Origin: Planctomycetota bacterium
GTDB lineage: Bacteria; Planctomycetota; UBA1135; JADKAF01
DNA: 64,000 bases
Direction: 5' to 3'
Assembly: GCA_016719295.1 (NCBI GenBank)
Contig: JADKAF010000001.1
Span: 6,696,001-6,760,000 of the forward strand
In this document: positions 61,294-64,000 of the stretch, piece by piece
Layout of the letters: every line of letters begins with the position of its first letter
How positions within the stretch are numbered: position 1 is the stretch's first letter
The notes under the pieces: generated by a model
What the model saw: the letters and a program-made list of their open reading frames with translations, nothing else
Database searches by the model: none
Told to the model about the DNA's origin: nothing
Position numbers and translations under genes: made by a program

Positions 61294-61471
61294 CGAGCGA
61301 GAGGGCCGTCTTGATCGGGCGGGCGCAAGCGCGGGAGCCTGACCCTACGCGAGGAGGCGGTCGGGCTGCCAGTGCCACCTCGGCGGAGGCGGCTTTCGCG
61401 GCCGAGGTGCAACGCCGGTGCGAGGTGGTTACCCTGGCGCGCATGCCGCTCGCAGTCTGGTCGTCCGCCGC

Positions 61472-62683
61472 ATGATCTCTCTCGCCGAAGCTCGCCGCCT
61501 GGTCCTCGAGCACACCCCGTCCGCGAGCGGCTGCGAGCGCGTGCCGATCTCGGCCGCGCTCGGCCGCGTCCTCTGTCGCGAGCTGCGCTCCGACGTCGAG
61601 CTGCCGCCCTTCGACAAGGCGATGATGGACGGGGTCGCGCTGCGCGCGGCGGAGGCCGCCGTGCCCGGAGCCGAGCTCGCGGTGACGGGCGAGGCGCGCG
61701 CGGGGGCCGGCTTCGCGGGCGAGGTCCCGCCCGGCGCCGCGGTGCGGATCATGACGGGGGCGCCGCTGCCGGCCGGACTGGACGCGGTGGCGATGATCGA
61801 GCGCTGCGAGCTGCTCGACGGCGGGCGGCGCGTGCGGCTCGCCGACGCCGCGCGCGCGGAGCAGAACGTCGCGCGGCGCGGCGTGGATCTCCAGATCGGC
61901 GAGCGCGTGGCAGGGATCGGTCAGCGGCTGCGCGCGGCGGAGATCGCGGCGCTCGCGACCGTGGGCTGCGCGCTCGTCCCGGTGTTCCCGGCCGTGCGGG
62001 TGCATCTCATCGGCACGGGCGACGAGCTGGTGCCGCTGGAGTGCCGTCCGGGTCCCGAGCAGATCCGCGACACGAATACGCCGACGCTCGCGGCACAGCT
62101 CGCGAGCAGCGCGGTGATCGCACGGGCGTTCCCGCCGGTGCGCGACGACGCCGGCGCGCTGCGCGAGGCGATCGAGGCCGCGCTGGAAGGCTGCGATGTG
62201 TTGATCCTCACGGGCGGCGTGTCGATGGGGGCCTACGATCTCGTGGGTCAGGCGCTGCTCGCCGCGGGCGTGCGCGAGGTGTTCCACAAGGTCTCGATCA
62301 AGCCCGGCAAGCCGGTCTGGTTCGGGGTCCTCGATCGCGCGGGTCGCCGCCAGCTCGTCTTCGGCTTGCCGGGGAACCCGGTCTCGACCTTCGTCACCCT
62401 GGAGACCCTCGTCCGACCGGCGCTCCAGAAGCTCGGGGGCGCCGAGCCGGCGCTCGAGTTCCCGCGCGCGGTGCTCTCGGGAGGGCATCCGCTGAAGCGC
62501 GACGCGCGCGAGCAGTTCGTGCCGGCGCGGCTCGATCTGCGGACCTGTCCGCCGCGACTCGCACCGCTCGACTATCAGAGCTCGGCGGACCTCCTCGAGC
62601 TCTCGCGCGCGGACGCGTTCGCGATCGTGCCGGCGAATCAGGCGCCGACCGACGGCGCCGAGCTCGGCTACCTGCCGTTCTAG
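61472..62683 (+). CDS. moeA: Molybdopterin molybdenumtransferase MoeA
   Basis: 403 residues from ATG 61472 (MISLAEARRLVLEHTPSASG); the frame upstream has no family similarity. Family motifs are all present: PPFDKAMMDGVALRA, the GAAVRIMTGAPLPAGLDAVA segment, GTGDELVPLE, RDTNTPTLAAQL (usually DSN), LTGGVSMGAYDLV, KVSIKPGKPVWFG and FGLPGNPVSTFVTLE. It inserts molybdenum into adenylylated molybdopterin. Five bases after its stop lnt begins, but no other cofactor gene is in the window. A divergent 178-base region separates it from the efflux operon. Confidence 0.94.
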   Translation: MISLAEARRLVLEHTPSASGCERVPISAALGRVLCRELRSDVELPPFDKAMMDGVALRAAEAAVPGAELAVTGEARAGAGFAGEVPPGAAVRIMTGAPLPAGLDAVAMIERCELLDGGRRVRLADAARAEQNVARRGVDLQIGERVAGIGQRLRAAEIAALATVGCALVPVFPAVRVHLIGTGDELVPLECRPGPEQIRDTNTPTLAAQLASSAVIARAFPPVRDDAGALREAIEAALEGCDVLILTGGVSMGAYDLVGQALLAAGVREVFHKVSIKPGKPVWFGVLDRAGRRQLVFGLPGNPVSTFVTLETLVRPALQKLGGAEPALEFPRAVLSGGHPLKRDAREQFVPARLDLRTCPPRLAPLDYQSSADLLELSRADAFAIVPANQAPTDGAELGYLPF

Positions 62684-62688
62684 TCGCC

Positions 62689-64000
62689 GTGGCTCCCGCT
62701 CCCCGCTCCTGGCTCTCCCCGCGGCGTTGGTCGCGCCCGCTGCTGGCGCTCGCGACGCCCGTCCTGCTCGCGCTCTCCGCGCCCGGCGGCGCCGCGCCGT
62801 GGCTCCTGCCGTTCTCCTTGGCGCCGTGGGCGTACGTCGCGCGCCGCGGGGGGCGAGGCGCATTCGCGCTCGACTATGCCGTCGGGATGGTGCTCCAGCT
62901 CCTCTGGGTGTACTGGATCGCGGCCGTCTCCGGGGTCGGGCTCGTCATCACCGTGGTGGTGGAGGGGCTGCTCTTTCCGCTGGTCGGCGCCTGCCTGCGC
63001 GGTCCGCTCGCGCGCTGGCCGCTAGCCCTCGCGCTCCCGTTCGCCTGGACCGGCTGGGAGTACCTGCGCGGCGTCTGGCCACTCGATGGCTTCCCTTGGC
63101 TCCTCCTCGGGAACGGCGCGGCGGCGTTCCCGCCGCTGCTCGCACTCGGGGCGTGGGTCGGCGTGGCCGGGGCGACGATGCTCTGCGCCGCGAGCGCGGG
63201 CGCGTTGGCCGAACTCGCCGCGGCACCTGCGGAGCGCCGCGCTCGAGGGGCTCTCGCGCTGACGGCGCTCGCCTGGCTGGTCGCGCTGAGCGCCGGCGCT
63301 CTGCGCCCGTCGCCCGCCGTCGAGCCCGGGCCCGCGATCGTCGTGGTGCAGCCTGGCGTCCCGCAAGCGGTGAAGCGCGAGCACGCGGCGCTCGACGTGT
63401 TCGCGGGCAATCTCGCGCTGACGCGCGAGGCTCTGCTCAGCGCCGAGGCGCTGCTCGAGGGCGGACTCCAGGCGGCGCTGCTCGGCGCGCCGTTCGCGCC
63501 GTCGGTCCCCGCGCCGTTCCGCGCTCCGGCGCTCGGCGAGCGCGAGCTACGCGAGCTCGCGCCGCGCTTCGGTCCGGAGCTGGTCGCCTGGGCCGAGAGC
63601 ATGTTGCTCTGGCTGCGACCGGGGCGACCGGAGGAGCGCGGCTATCGCCGCGGAGAGCTCGCCGAGCTTCTCGAGGATCGCGACCGGCGCTTCGACGAGC
63701 TCTTCCGCGCGGGCTGGCTCGCGGGGGGCGAGCTCGCCGAGCGCGGGAGCTCCTTCTGGTGCGGCCAGGTGGTCGCGGTGCGCGGCGAGAGCGCCGCGTT
63801 CGAGGAGCGGAACGCCGCGCTGCTCTTCGATCGCGCCCTCGGGCACCGCCCCAGCGCGCGCTACGACAAGCGCAAGCTCGTCCCAGGTGGCGAGTACATC
63901 CCGTTCCTAGAGGCGCTGCCGTTCTCCGAGCAGATCTCGGGCGCGATCCGCGGCGCCGCAGGCTACCTGCCGGATCTCGCCCCCGGTGAGCGCTCCGCGG
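62689..64000 (+). CDS. lnt: Apolipoprotein N-acyltransferase (3' end outside window)
   Basis: 437 codons visible from GTG 62689, six bases after the moeA stop; the frame runs off the window. The N-terminal part has six or more hydrophobic segments (PLLALATPVLLALSAPGGAA, then GVGLVITVVVEGLLFPLVGA), with WTGWEYLRGVWPLDGFPW as in Lnt. The nitrilase-like domain begins AIVVVQPGVPQ; the catalytic glutamate is E303 in PELVAWAESML (the usual WPES reads WAES), and the catalytic lysine lies in YDKRKLVPGGEYIPF (usually LVPFGEY). The catalytic cysteine would be downstream of the window. The enzyme adds the third acyl chain to lipoproteins; many lipoproteins are encoded in this window. Confidence 0.85.
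   Translation, partial: MAPAPRSWLSPRRWSRPLLALATPVLLALSAPGGAAPWLLPFSLAPWAYVARRGGRGAFALDYAVGMVLQLLWVYWIAAVSGVGLVITVVVEGLLFPLVGACLRGPLARWPLALALPFAWTGWEYLRGVWPLDGFPWLLLGNGAAAFPPLLALGAWVGVAGATMLCAASAGALAELAAAPAERRARGALALTALAWLVALSAGALRPSPAVEPGPAIVVVQPGVPQAVKREHAALDVFAGNLALTREALLSAEALLEGGLQAALLGAPFAPSVPAPFRAPALGERELRELAPRFGPELVAWAESMLLWLRPGRPEERGYRRGELAELLEDRDRRFDELFRAGWLAGGELAERGSSFWCGQVVAVRGESAAFEERNAALLFDRALGHRPSARYDKRKLVPGGEYIPFLEALPFSEQISGAIRGAAGYLPDLAPGERSA

Noticed and set aside
63460..63520. Loss of the catalytic glutamate in Lnt
   Set aside because: The segment LLGAPFAP first looked like a changed WPE motif, but the true equivalent, WAES with the glutamate, lies about 30 residues further on.

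Overview
The window is very GC-rich, densely coded DNA from a member of the Planctomycetota; no finer lineage can be supported. The evidence is a DUF1553/DUF1501 pair at the left edge, two membrane-anchored Ser/Thr kinases with long repeat-rich C-termini, ECF sigma factors (one fused to a membrane-spanning extracytoplasmic part), PQQ-type beta-propeller proteins and several long secreted repeat proteins that share a C-terminal module. No tRNA, rRNA, CRISPR array or complete transposon was recognised. In DNA this GC-rich almost every gene carries long open frames on other frames, and these were left out.

Layout. 1-5.7 kb: DUF1553 (cut by the window start), DUF1501 and a large TPR-type kinase, all on +. 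5.9-10 kb: a small membrane protein, a sigma factor fused to a secreted region (-), and a TMEM14-like protein. 10-13 kb: typA and ispG (-). 13.1-22.5 kb: an accessory-looking block of secreted proteins: a 1,123-residue protein, a beta-helix-like protein built of 594-bp repeats, a frameshifted secreted protein and a lipoprotein. 22.6-26.1 kb: a two-gene heterodimeric ABC exporter. 26.1-29.9 kb: HAD phosphatase, prfC and a PQQ-like propeller protein. 30-36.7 kb: a membrane protein, a secreted protein of ELWxTDGT repeats and a second TPR-type kinase, with an ECF sigma gene convergent to it. 37.4-40 kb: mutS. 40.1-44.6 kb: a five-gene minus-strand run holding a CsgG/LpoB-like lipoprotein, a shorter LpoB-like lipoprotein, a COG3014-like lipoprotein, a small lipoprotein and a histidine phosphatase. 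44.9-50.8 kb: a secreted/anchored protein, arfB (-) and a tricorn-type protease. 51.3-61.3 kb: a secreted protein downstream of a translationally coupled MFP-RND-RND efflux operon (-). 61.5-64 kb: moeA and the start of lnt.

The most striking signal outside the genes is a set of six intergenic palindromes, mostly at gene 3' ends and of at least four unrelated sequences. Two share a GGGGTC-A-GACCCC core and supply the stop codon, and in one case the last 18 codons, of the genes they sit in. The second theme is a C-terminal domain of about 110-130 residues that recurs on five otherwise unrelated secreted proteins. The third is the LpoB/COG3014-type lipoprotein operon, of a kind known from gammaproteobacterial peptidoglycan-synthase regulation and unexpected in this phylum. 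No single new defence or metabolic system can be demonstrated from the sequence.
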